Source: Cacajao melanocephalus (lineage: Eukaryota; Chordata; Mammalia; Primates; Pitheciidae). Taken from it: a DNA stretch of 64,000 nt. Shown piece after piece: positions 44,421-55,065 of the stretch. Under the pieces are notes generated by a model. That model was not told where the DNA came from, did no database searches, and saw nothing but the letters and a program-made list of their open reading frames with translations. The position numbers and the translations under genes are program-made. Within the stretch, counting starts at the first letter, position 1. Each line of letters begins with the position of its first letter. Location: the NCBI GenBank assembly GCA_963573385.1, contig CAUYLG010005076.1, positions 1 through 64,000 of the forward strand. The letters run 5' to 3'.

Positions 44421-46618
44421 TATTCCTGCATACATTTTTTCAAGGTTCCCAAACATGTTTATTTTAAAGTTCTTCTCAGAATGGTTGCTGATTCAGGTGG
44501 CCCCTTAGCATTTGCTGTGTTCACGTGCATGGGAATTTGTTCTTCACCGGCTCATCTTAACTGGGAGATTCTCTCTCTACTGTCTGTCTTTCTCAGTGTC
44601 TCTTTGCTCACCTCTCTCTGCCTAACAAAGGCACCTAGTCCATGTGGGGCCCTCGACCAGAAACCAGCCGTGTTGTCGTCGTTGAAGGTATCAGATGCAG
44701 TCACTCGCTGGCACAGCAGTTCCCTGGCAGGAGGCCACATGCCTGTTTTGTCTTCTGAGAGACAACATGGCTTCATGGCAGTTGTCCCGGCAGCTGCAGG
44801 TGGCAGGAGCTTTCTCTTCTCCCGTGAGCACTGCAGTTCCCACCACCCAACGAGAGCCCCGTTCCCTGCAGGGTCTGCCTTCTTTGGGTTCCAGAGTCCA
44901 GCAGGGCTTTCCCTTCAGCTCCTTCTCACCACCATGCATTTCCACCCCACACTGCCCCTCAGCCTCGCCCATGCTGTTTCAAGTCTCCTACAATTCTATG
45001 TTTTCCCTCTTTATTTTTCATCTACCACTGGCATATATTTAGAGCAGGTATGTGTGTGTGGCAAGGGTGCTTCAGGGCACATGTTCATAAAACCGTCTTA
45101 GCAGAAGTCCTTAGGCCAAGTTTCTCACGTCTCACAGAACTACTGCAAATGTCGAAAGCACTCTTAAAAATGTCTACGTTGCACTATACTTTCAACAGCA
45201 GGCAGAACCCTGTGATTCAGGATTTTTTATTTCCAGAGATATCAGTGGATAAAGAAGAGATTTTTCTTAAAAGTCCTTGGATATTCCATTTTGGGGTTTG
45301 CCATGAACAACACATTTCTTAACACTTTCTTTGTTTATATTATTTTTACTGCTGGTAAATAGCATTTTAATAGTACACTCCCCTTCATTTGGTACCTTTT
45401 TTATTTGTTAAAATAAAAGTTAATGGGAGTTTGCATTTCAAAATATTAGTTTCCTAGCAAAATTTATATATTCTAATTATCAGCTTATATGTTATACATA
45501 TACATAATTTTCCAGCAGAAAAGGGCATAAGATATAAAAAAAAATAGTTGATATATTTGTCCCATTTGTTCTTCTTAGATGTATTAAATTCCTCCTCTTT
45601 TCCCTAGTACTTTCTACATTATGGAACCTGTGAAATTGGGGAGGGAATAAGGTTTATTACATTTCGTTCACCTTAGCACCTGGTTTCCAAAATGCCTCCT
45701 ACATGTTTCTGGCTTTTGTTCTATTAACGACAGCGAGATCATAGAGTCATATTAAAGTTGCTCAGTAGGTCAAGCCCTCCATCTTAGGAATGAGGCAAGC
45801 ACACTTCTTTCTTCTTCTAGACCCACTGTTTAGAACTGTACCTTTTATTACCAAGAGAAAGGTAAAAGGCTTGATGGAAAACCTCCACAGCCTCCAGGCT
45901 GTGGACTCTGTACCCTTGTAAAGATTACTCACCTGAGTAAAGTCTAGTCTCAGATGCTTAGACTAGACTAGCTGTAGAAGCTGTGTGCTGGGTACCCCCT
46001 CCCCACAACACACAGCCATCTTCAGTCTAGCCAGTGAGCATGTATTAAATATCCACTAGGTACACAGCATTGTGCTGTCTGCTAGAAGTGGGACACGGAT
46101 TCAAACATTAGTAAGATGGGTCCCCAGCACCAAGGGGAACAGAACTCATGAGGAAAAAGGTACATTCAGAATTTCAAGCCACAGCCAAATTCAAGGTAGC
46201 AGCTAAAATCAAAGTGCCACGTGTAAGGGATCAGGAAAATACGGGGAGATGAGGACAAGAGAAGAACCAGTGTGTTTAGTTGATCAGTTTTCAAAGCGGG
46301 AAACCAAAACTGACAAAATGGGGCATTGGACCTAGAAATTCTAGAAGCGAGGGCACTTCCAAAGAAGTGTGTCACGACACCTTGCAGGGCTGAGGATGCA
46401 CGGAATGCGGAAAGGAGGACAAGGAGGCAGGCAGGGGAGACACCCTTTCACCAATCTGCTTACAGCCTGATATTCCTTAATTATTTTCAGGATATGTACA
46501 ATCACATATTTACTTAGTCTGTAACATGTACTGAATAAAAAGAAGATAATGCAAAGCAATTCTCCAACACAGTAAAAGGTAAATGACCCATGTTTACGGT
46601 ATAATCCCTTTCCAATAC

Positions 46619-46621
<3 letters not shown>

Positions 46622-46660
<39 letters not shown>
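46622..46660. repeat. (AC)n dinucleotide microsatellite
   Basis: An uninterrupted run of about 19.5 AC units. Pure tracts of this length are usually polymorphic between individuals. Confidence 0.97.
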
Positions 46661-46665
<5 letters not shown>

Positions 46666-46693
46666 TGCACGTTTCATTTCTTTGCATTCAGTG

Positions 46694-47072
46694 TGTATCA
46701 GTCCATTCTACTCTCGAATTGCTATGAAGAAATGCCTGAGACAGAGTAATTTACGAAGAAAAGAGGTTTAATTGGCTCATGGCTCTGCGGGCTGGACAGG
46801 AAGCACGGCTGGGAGGCCTCAGGAAACTTACAATCGTCATAGAAGGCTAAGAGGAGGCAGGCATGTCTTACGAGGCGGAAGAGGAGGAAGCAGCAGGGAG
46901 GGAGGTGCTGCACACTTTTAAACAACCAGATTGAGTGAGAACTCCATCACCAGAACAGCATCCAAAGGGGAAATCCACCCCCATGATCTGATCCTATCAC
47001 CTCCCACAAGGCCCCACTTCCAACCCATCTGACATGAGATTTGGCGTTGGGACACAGATCTAAACCACATCA
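46694..47072 (-). mobile_element. Solo MaLR LTR (MST/THE1 type), full length
   Basis: TGTATCAGTCCATTCTACTC to CAGATCTAAACCACATCA, 379 bp. It is flanked by CAGTG and CCGTG (4 of 5 match), a decayed target duplication. Other landmarks are GGTTTAATTGGCTCATGGCT and CACACTTTTAAACAACCAGA. No retroviral genes accompany it. Confidence 0.92.
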
Positions 47073-49879
47073 CCGTGTAAATATGTTGTTTACGTATTTA
47101 AGATTTAGCTTTTTCCTCCCAGTATCATCTTAGTTTATAAAATGCTAGAGAACAATTTAACCACAAAGGTATTTCTGGGTTGGTAAGAGTACATATTTTT
47201 TAAAAATAAGTAAGATTAAATTCCTGTTTTAAGGGCTGTTTACAGCACTCATTTCTCTGTAAAAACTCCCTGGAAGTTCTAACCTAAAATGTGACTAAAT
47301 ATTAGGGACATGGGGATGTAATGAAGGAAGCAGAGTTGAAAGATATATTTCTTCATTTTCCAGTCAAGTAGCACATACCCTATTCAGGAAGAATTAATCC
47401 TCTAGAACGTATCTTTTTTGCTTGTTTGTCTAGAAGACGAAATTAGCAACACTAGCCTTTCCAGCCATGGGTTAAGCAAAGGAGAGTTTGGTTATTTAAC
47501 TTTCTAGATCAAATAATTAGATGAACTTTCACATGCCTGGGCTACTGTGGAAGGCTGCCTGCCCTCGAATGTCTGCTATTTGGACCTTTATTGAATCCTT
47601 TTACTTTATTTTTTTGCTAAAGACCATCCTCTAAATTGCTGTATCTACTAAAAGGACTTGTAAGATGATTTATACAATAATATTGACATTTTTCAAAATT
47701 CTATTTAATAAAATAATGAATTTATTGGTGGTTAGAAAATTAAATGACCTACAGGGTACTAAATATAGCTAAACATAGTTGATATATTGGTATCACTTGT
47801 TTTTCTTAGATGTATTCATCTTTTTCCTGGTACTCCTTATTTTCTAAAGCCTGTGAAAACGGAGGCAGGAAAAGGTATTTTACATATGGCTGGTCTCAGA
47901 ACCTGGTTTTCATAATATTTTGAAAAAAGTTTTAAAGTAAGTTCAAAGTTTAATCAGGAATTTTAAAGTATTATTACTTTTTGTCCTTGTATTTATTCCT
48001 ATTATGTGATACTTCCTTTTTTTAAGAGAGCGTCTTGTTCTGTTGTCTCTCATTACCTGGTACTTTTAGGTTTTACGTAGATTTTGGTTTTAGATAGGAG
48101 ATGCTTAGAAGTATTAATATATCAGTGCTGATTGAAATAGCTGTAACTTTTTGAATAGTGCAACTAAAAATAATTTATTTTTAAAGGATATCTAAAATGA
48201 TATAGTAGAAACTTAAATTTTCAAAAACGGACTTATAGATTAAAAAGGTCTTCTTTCTCAGCCTAGCCCAGCGCAGCTTCGTTTAGCTTCAGTCCAGTCC
48301 TTCATTGTGCATTTCAGTCTCGCCATGTATAAAACGGAATAACAGAAAAGCCCATGATTTTATTTTTATACATCATTGCTTGGATATCATTTAAGTACGA
48401 TTTTTTAGATGTACCAGAATCCAGTGGTACAATGAACAGAAGATGGTAGCATGTCTATTTTTTATTTTCTATGTGGTATCAAAATTAACATGCAGCTCAA
48501 AATATCATCCTGGAATCTTGAGCAACGACAGTGAAATAATTTGTCAGCCTGGAAATTTTCATGGCCTAAACACATACCAGTTATGGGAATGTTCATGATT
48601 TAAGAATCATAGGTATTCTGTTAATTTCTAGCTGCTCTTAAACATTTGTCAATAAACGAATGTTGGTTGGGACCTACAATGAACTGTAGTTTAGATACTG
48701 ATATACCACTCATACTTAACACAAATGGGGACTTTTAATGACAGTCAGAAAAACAAGAATAATTCACCTTGATTTAGAGCCTTCCATGTGACTGTCCTGC
48801 ATCACACAGTAGGTGTTTCACATATGACATTTGTTTTTTATTACAAAAATAACACTGTGGAGAGCCCATAACTGCTTTCAGGAAACCTGAATTTTCTCTT
48901 TAACGGTGCTACACATACTTGCTTTGGATACCAGCAATCTAACCGCCAGCTTTGCAAACTAAACAGCATCCTGAGGCATGGAGCTCCTGACGCTGGAGCT
49001 CAGTTAACCTGGTGCCAGGGATCTGTAAAGCACGTGTGGAAGGAACCCAGTGAGAGTCCGCTGGGCGGGCACGAGGATCTCACATGGTAAAAACTCGAGT
49101 CTATCGGGAAGCACAGGAACTCAAAGGCATAAAGAAACCGAGTGCTAGAACATGAAGATGTCATTTAGACACAGACGCTTTTCTGCAAGTCACTACACTT
49201 TAATTTTAATAAAGGAGACTAGAGATCTGTTGAAGAATTCATTCCCCCACGGCACGGGTTCCACACCCCAGGCTCCTCTGCTGAGAAGCCTCCTTATGTA
49301 GCTGGGCTGGAAGAGTGCTGCAGGAAAGACAGAACCCAGTGGGGATGACAGAATTCTCTAATTGCCTGCAGAAGAGGAAATCCAATTGGTGGAGAGTAAA
49401 ATTATTTCCACACTGGAAAAAAAAGCAATGACCAAAATAAAAAGGCTTTGTCAAATAAAGTTCACTCTTCTCATTACTTGCCTTAGTGTTTCAAAGACGA
49501 ACGCTTTTTGTTAGGACACATTACAGATAAGGTAAGAACGCAGCGTCACCGACTGACTGCATGGGGGAGACTGTTGGGATGTGTCCCGCTGCCGAAAAGG
49601 GGGGTAGGGGCAGTTTAAAAAGGACAATGAAGAAGAATCCCTGCAGTTCACAAAGCTAGCTACTGAAATTAATCTCGGGGTTCCACGTCCACGGGGACAC
49701 GTACAGGATTTAAGATGACGCTCACGTGGCACCTCTCAGTGCCGACCCGGGCGCATCAAAGCTTCCCCTGGACGTTCAGTGATTTGCAGATAACAACGTG
49801 TCTGAGAGAGGAGGCATTTTCTACGGAGACAGACAAAGGGAGTGGGCCCTCCAGCCTCGCTCTGCGGGAGGAACACACC
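47073..49879. other. AT-rich sequence left of the AFDN CpG island
   Basis: Few identifiable repeats. From the known map, the body of the divergent lncRNA AFDN-DT should lie in the right part of this stretch on the minus strand. I found no exon boundary clear enough to annotate. Confidence 0.45.
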
Positions 49880-50210
49880 CCGCAGTGGGGGGGCTCCAAG
49901 CCCCGGGAGCGGCGGGGCGGGGGCCTCGAAAACGCCGGCACGGTTCAGAAAACAGGACCCTTGAAATGTACACACAGCCTAATAACGTTTCGTCCAACGA
50001 AGAAAACAGCTTGAAAAGGTCGGCTTTGAAGTGACCCCAGCGGAGACGAGTCCCCCTGGAGGAGTAACGCGCAGCAGCCCCGGGGCAAGGCGCGGCCGGG
50101 GGGGGCCGCGGGAGCACGAGGCCCTTGGGGGCAGCCAAGGGGCAGGAGTGGGGGCCGCACCCGCCCTGAGCCCGGTACCTGGGCCGCCACGCCCACCTGT
50201 CCCCTGCCGG

Positions 50211-50515
50211 GCTCAGCGCCGCCCAGCTGCAGCCAGCGCCGCCCGTCCGAACCGAACCCAGCACGGCCGGTCCAGACCCAGCACCGCCCATCGGACCCAG
50301 CGCCGCCCGTCCGGACCCAGCACCGCCCGTTCAGACCTAGCAGCGCCCGTCCGGACCGAACCCAGCACCGCCCAGCGGACCCGGCGCCGCCCATTTAGAT
50401 CCAGCAGCGCGCGTCCGAGCCGAACCTAGCACGGCTCGTCGGAACAGAACCCTGCACCGCCCGTCGGGACCCAGCACCGCCGGTCAGGACCGAACCCAGC
50501 ACCGCGCTTCGGGAC
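50211..50515. repeat. Degenerate GC-rich minisatellite in the AFDN promoter (19/20-bp and 25-bp units)
   Basis: About 13 to 14 tandem units share the consensus ACCCAGCACCGCCCGTCCGG (20 bp). Several units carry an extra 5 bp (ACCGA) and are 25 bp; a few are 19 bp. Example unit starts are at the ACCCAGCA or ACCTAGCA motifs. Each unit tends to hold a CCGCCC Sp1-like box. The array lies between the CpG-rich left shoulder and the 5' UTR. Its minus-strand translation repeats a Gly/Arg/Cys/Trp motif, but this is a by-product of the array. Confidence 0.88.
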
Positions 50516-50524
50516 AGAGCCCGG

Positions 50525-50912
50525 CCCCGCGCGGGGCCCGCCCCCCGGCGCCTCCCTCCCTGGCGGCCGCGGCAGCAGCACCTAGCGGAGCCGCTCGGAG
50601 GTGCGGCGGCGGCGCGCTCGCGGCGGCGCGCACGGCGGGCGGGGGCGCGCACGGCGGCGGGCGGGGCGCGGGCGGTTGCGGGCGCCGGGCGCACACCGGC
50701 CGGCGGGGCTGAGGCGGCGCGGCGCGGCGCGGGCTGAGCCCCAGGCGGAGGCCGAGGCGGAGGACGCGGCGCGGGCGCGGAGGCGAAGGCGGCCGCGGAG
50801 GCGGAAGCGGCCGGCGGGGGGCGGCCAGGGGCGCCGGGCCCCCGTGGACCTGTCGTCCTCGGCCGGTCCTCCGGCCCTGGCCCCGCGCGGCTGAGGAGGC
50901 GCGGCCGGGACC
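50525..50912 (+). other. AFDN: AFDN 5' UTR, GC-rich (transcription start not resolved)
   Basis: This is the leader immediately upstream of the AFDN ATG. The left edge is arbitrary: it is set where the promoter minisatellite ends, and the true start site cannot be read from sequence. It is extremely GC-rich, with CGG/GGC runs, a 9-bp-like GAGGCGGAG periodicity around 50,745-50,815, and clustered G-tracts at 50,636-50,690. I found no ATG anywhere in this stretch. The TGA at 50,892 closes the AFDN frame. Together these point to a structured leader without AUG uORFs. Confidence 0.6.
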
Positions 50913-51017
50913 ATGTCGGCGGGCGGCCGTGACGAGGAGCGGCGGAAGCTGGCCGACATCATCCACCACTGGAACGCCAACCGGCTGGACCTGTTCGAGA
51001 TCAGCCAGCCGACCGAG
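50913..51017 (+). CDS. AFDN: AFDN (afadin/AF6) first coding exon, residues 1-35 (partial gene)
   Basis: Afadin is a multidomain scaffold at adherens junctions. It links nectins to F-actin, binds Ras/Rap GTPases through N-terminal RA domains, and also has FHA, DIL and PDZ domains. Only the N-terminal 35 residues are here: they begin MSAGGRDEERRKLAD and end EISQPTE, which I recognise as human afadin. The ATG has A at -3. The same frame is closed by a TGA at 50,892-50,894, seven codons upstream, so no N-terminal extension is possible. The exon ends after the GAG codon at 51,017, in phase 0, followed by GTGAGC. These residues precede the first RA domain, so no folded domain is encoded. The frame stays open past the donor to 51,749, but that is GC-rich intron without stops, not protein. 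Exon 2 is not in the window. Identity is very secure. Confidence 0.97.
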
Positions 51018-53902
51018 GTGAGCGCCGCGGGGCGCGGGGCCTGCGCGACCCCCGCCCGCCGCACCCCGCCCCTCCCCCTCCCCGCCGCCGCTGACCCGCC
51101 CTCCGTCCCCCTCCCCCACGCCGCGTTCTCTCCCCTCCCCCTCCCCTCCGCCTTCCCCAGGCCGACCGCGGCCCCCAGCCCGCCCCCCCCGCATGCCCTG
51201 TCCCCGTGCCGCGGTGTGTCCCGGGGTCGCGCGGGCCGAGCGGGGGCTGGCGGGGCTCGGCAGTCACCTGTTCCCCTCACGGGCCGCTCACCTGGCGGCT
51301 CACCTGGCCGCCGCCCTCACCCCGCGAGCGCGGCGCGGTCCTGGCCTGATCCCTGGAGGCGCGGAAGGTGCGGGGGGCGCGGCGGAGAGCGGGGCCGGCG
51401 CCCTCCACCTGCAGCCCGGTTCTGGCTCACGGCGCCAGGCGGCGTGGCCGGGTTGGAGCCTGTGCCGTGCACTGCGCTTCGGGTTCCCGCACGGGGAGGC
51501 TGCCAGCCGGGCGGGGGAGAAGTCAGCCTCGCGAAGTTGTGGAGGTGCGGGCTCCCCGGCACCCAGGCCCGGAGCCGGACTCTCCCGGGGAAAGGCGCGC
51601 CTTCTCCACCTTCGGGCGGCGGGGGAGGGCCCTGGGCAACCGTGCGGCGGCCTCTGCCCGGAGGGAGGCGCCGGCCCGAGGCTGGCTCCCCGAGAGGAGG
51701 AGGAAATCACGCTCGCTCCCGGCCTGGTAACAATGGGGGTTGTTTATAACAAAGCTGCTGAAAGGGTTCCGAGCAGCTTTTAAAACAATGTGCGAGTCCC
51801 AGTCCGCTAGGAAGGGTTCCGTGGCCGGGGGAGGGGCGGGAAGGGGCAGGGAGCAACCGCGTAAATCGCTCCGCGAGGGTCGTCCCCGCGCTCGGTTCTT
51901 TCGGCTGCTGCACAGACTAACAGCATAAAAAACACTTCGCTCGGGATTTGTGCCCGTTTAGGAAATCATTTTAATAGCGTCTATTTTTAATGCTTGCTAA
52001 AATGCCAGCTCCTAGGGAACAAAACATGTTTGGCAAATTTGAACCTTCTTTTGAAATTTAATCCTTTTATCATTAAATTCCACTTTATATTTTTGAGAAC
52101 ATTTGACTATTGCTTGTCTGATTTCTTGATTTTTGCCAGTCATGGGAAGGATTCCATTTCTTCTGTCTTCATCTGTACCTGCGACTACACTTGACATGGG
52201 TAGCTAGCCATTTGTCTTAATCCTTAGTTGATGCTGATAACACGTCATGAGGCTCAGGTTGCCAATTTGAGCATACATATTATGTTGTTACTCCTGATTC
52301 ATTCATCTTCTGTAATGATTTTATGAGTTAGGTTCTAGTAAGCAGGTTAGTACTGGGTACTTAAGTGTTTGTTCATAGACTATTTAGTATGTCTTTAGAA
52401 AAGTGACATGATAATTTAGTTTCAGGATTATGTTTCCTTTCGGAATAATGAGTTCATTTTTCTTTTTATCACAAGATAAAATTGACCATAAAACATTTCT
52501 TGGTACATAGTTGTTTTTTCTTTATTCGAATGGTTTTTTTTTTTTTTTTTTTTGAGATATTTCTCAAGTCTGGTAAAAAGGAGTCTTTTTTCAGTTTTAT
52601 AAAGATAATTCAGCTTTTTGGTATCTTGAATTAGCATTTAAAAAAACTGAAATCAGAAACATAGTTCATTGATTTAAATAACTTCTATTTTAAGCACTTA
52701 ATTGAAACTTTTTCTTAGTGATATGACTATTTAAATTGGTCTGTCATTTGGAAAGCTATTTTTTTCAGTTACACTATAGGTGAAAGTTTGTTGTGTATAT
52801 ATATTGAAGCAAAGCAAGAATTGAAGGACTTAAATTATTTCATTAACTATTTTTTACCTACTTATATCTGAATATTTTTATTTAAGAAATTATTCTTCAG
52901 AATTGTATTAGAAGCCTTTCATAATGAATTGTTTTTTGATGTCTCTTTTTTTTTCTCTCTTTTTTTTTTTTGGCATTTTCACTATATAATGGCTGTCTGG
53001 CACTTTCTATTTTGCTTTCTGGAAACCTTCCTGTACTATTACATTTATTCTGGTCCTAGTTAAGCTTTACATTTAACATATTGTATCTTTCATTATGATG
53101 TAGGTAAACTCACGAGTAATTCTCTAAGCCAATATTTCAAGGCAACAGTTTCAATTTGCTTTGTCTAAGCTCACGTGAATTTTTTTTTTAACCATCTAAT
53201 GATCATTTTTACTCTATTTGGCCATCACAAATCCAATTTTTTAGTTTTCTGCAAGAACAGAAGCATTGCGCTGATCCTTATCAGATGTTCAGTAAATGTT
53301 GAACAAATTCATTGCAGAAGTTGATTTGTAAAAATAAGATTTAAGCCTTGTATTTATTTACTTGGGTAATCTTTTTATGTGTCTGAGAGTATAGTTGTGG
53401 GTTTTCTTGTGTTTGTTTTTTTTTTTTGTAGAGTGATAAGTATCTATTTTCAGATTTTATAACTTCATTAATCATCTGTGATTGGTGGTTTAAGGCAGCT
53501 TTGATAACCACTGATAATTGTGTGGTTTCTGTGTTTAGGAAGATGGTAAACTTGGTTCTTTGGATTGCATTCTTTTTTTAAGAAAATTAGAGTATGTTTT
53601 AACATCCTGGCCAAGTTTGCTTTTTCCTTTGTATTCACGTTTGTGTGTAAAAGAAGGGCTTCCAAGGAATAAGACTATCACTGGAGTATTTTTCAGCCTC
53701 TTTGCCACTTGGATCCTAGATTCATTTGGAATAATAAAATGAGAGTTGATCTAAACCTAATGTTATTATTTATAACCAGGAGATTGATGCTAAGCTAACT
53801 TAATGTCTTGATTACTGTGAAAAGCTGTAGCTCACAGAAACTCCTTAAAGTATGTATAGTCCCTCTTGCTTATTTTTAATGTTATGGCTTGTTTTCTTTT
53901 AG

Positions 53903-54235
<333 letters not shown>

Positions 54236-54773
54236 TAAACATGTGGAAAGAATATCTAATATGGCCTTCATTGTATATACCTTTATTCATGATGAAATAT
54301 GGGATATATGCTTTTGAAAAATTTAGTGAAGAGTGTTTATTAGGCTGGCGAATATTTATGTTTTCATGTCTTATTCTTAGTTTTGCAAGAAGGTTACACT
54401 TAAATGCAAAAATTATGCTAGGTAATTGACTGTTTAGCTTCATGAGATACTTCTTAAAGTGATTTATTTTTTATTGAATTTATTGCCTTCTTCTTGCCCT
54501 GATGGTAAACATAGCCCAGAATTTATGTGAACACCTACATATATTTCATTATAGGTGAATATATTATATTTTAATTATCTGATTAACCGAGAAGTAATGT
54601 ATGATTCATATCTTCCAGACATGTATGTAAGAAATAACTTTGTCAGCAGAGGTAGAGTAGGAAGTCATCAAGTGAAGTGGTAATAAGTGCATAACTTATA
54701 GTTACATCGATATTCCAGACTAATATTTAGTTTGTGACTATGCTTTATCATACAACTAAACTATATTTGAAAC

Positions 54774-55065
54774 TTTTTTTCTTTTTTTTTTTTTTTGAGT
54801 TGGAGTCTTACTGTCCCCGGCTAGAGTGCAGTGGCGTGATGTCAGCTTACTGCAGCCTCCGTCTTCCGGGATCAGGTGATTCTTGTGCCTCAGCCTCCTG
54901 AGTAGCTGGGGTTACAGGCGTGTGTGACAACATCTGGCTAATTTTTGTATTTTTAGTAGAGATGGAGTTTTGCCATGTTGGCCAGGCTGGTCCCGAACTT
55001 GGGCCTCAAGTAATCTGGCCTCCCGAAGTGCTGGGATTACAGGCATGAGCCACTGTGCCTGGCTG
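54774..55065 (-). mobile_element. Alu in AFDN intron 1
   Basis: T-run, GAGTTGGAGTCTTACTGTCC to GAGCCACTGTGCCTGGCT; small internal deletions. Confidence 0.96.

Larger units (their letters stand above)
45544..47920. repeat. Pair of related ~145-bp segments 2.2 kb apart
   Basis: Segment 45,544-45,695 (ATAGTTGATATATTTGTCCC) and segment 47,775-47,920 (ATAGTTGATATATTGGTATC) share CTTAGATGTATT, CCTGTGAAA, GGTTT/GGTATTTTACAT and ACCTGGTTTTC/ACCTGGTTTCC in the same order. Similarity is about 70-75% by eye. This is either two copies of an unnamed old repeat or a diverged local duplication. Confidence 0.6.
49880..51910. promoter_or_regulatory. CpG island and TATA-less AFDN promoter, probably bidirectional
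   Basis: CpG density rises sharply here against AT-rich flanks on both sides. The island covers the presumed promoter, 5' UTR, exon 1 and the first ~0.9 kb of intron 1. GC boxes are plentiful, for example the GGCGGGG tract near 49,911, CCGCCC in most units of the upstream array, and GGGGCGGG near 51,833. No TATA box stands out. This is typical of a housekeeping-type promoter. From memory, a divergent lncRNA (AFDN-DT, formerly MLLT4-AS1) starts on the other strand here; the sequence alone cannot prove that. Boundaries are by eye. Confidence 0.85.

Noticed and set aside
50484..51280. Minus-strand open frames of more than 200 codons over the AFDN CpG island
   Set aside because: Composition effect of very GC-rich DNA opposite the 5' UTR and exon 1; no splice or start evidence.
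51018..51749. AFDN exon 1 frame continuing 244 codons past the donor to a stop at 51,749
   Set aside because: The GTGAGC donor coincides exactly with the known afadin exon boundary. The continuation is Pro/Arg/Gly-rich translation of GC-rich intron, where stop codons are rare.
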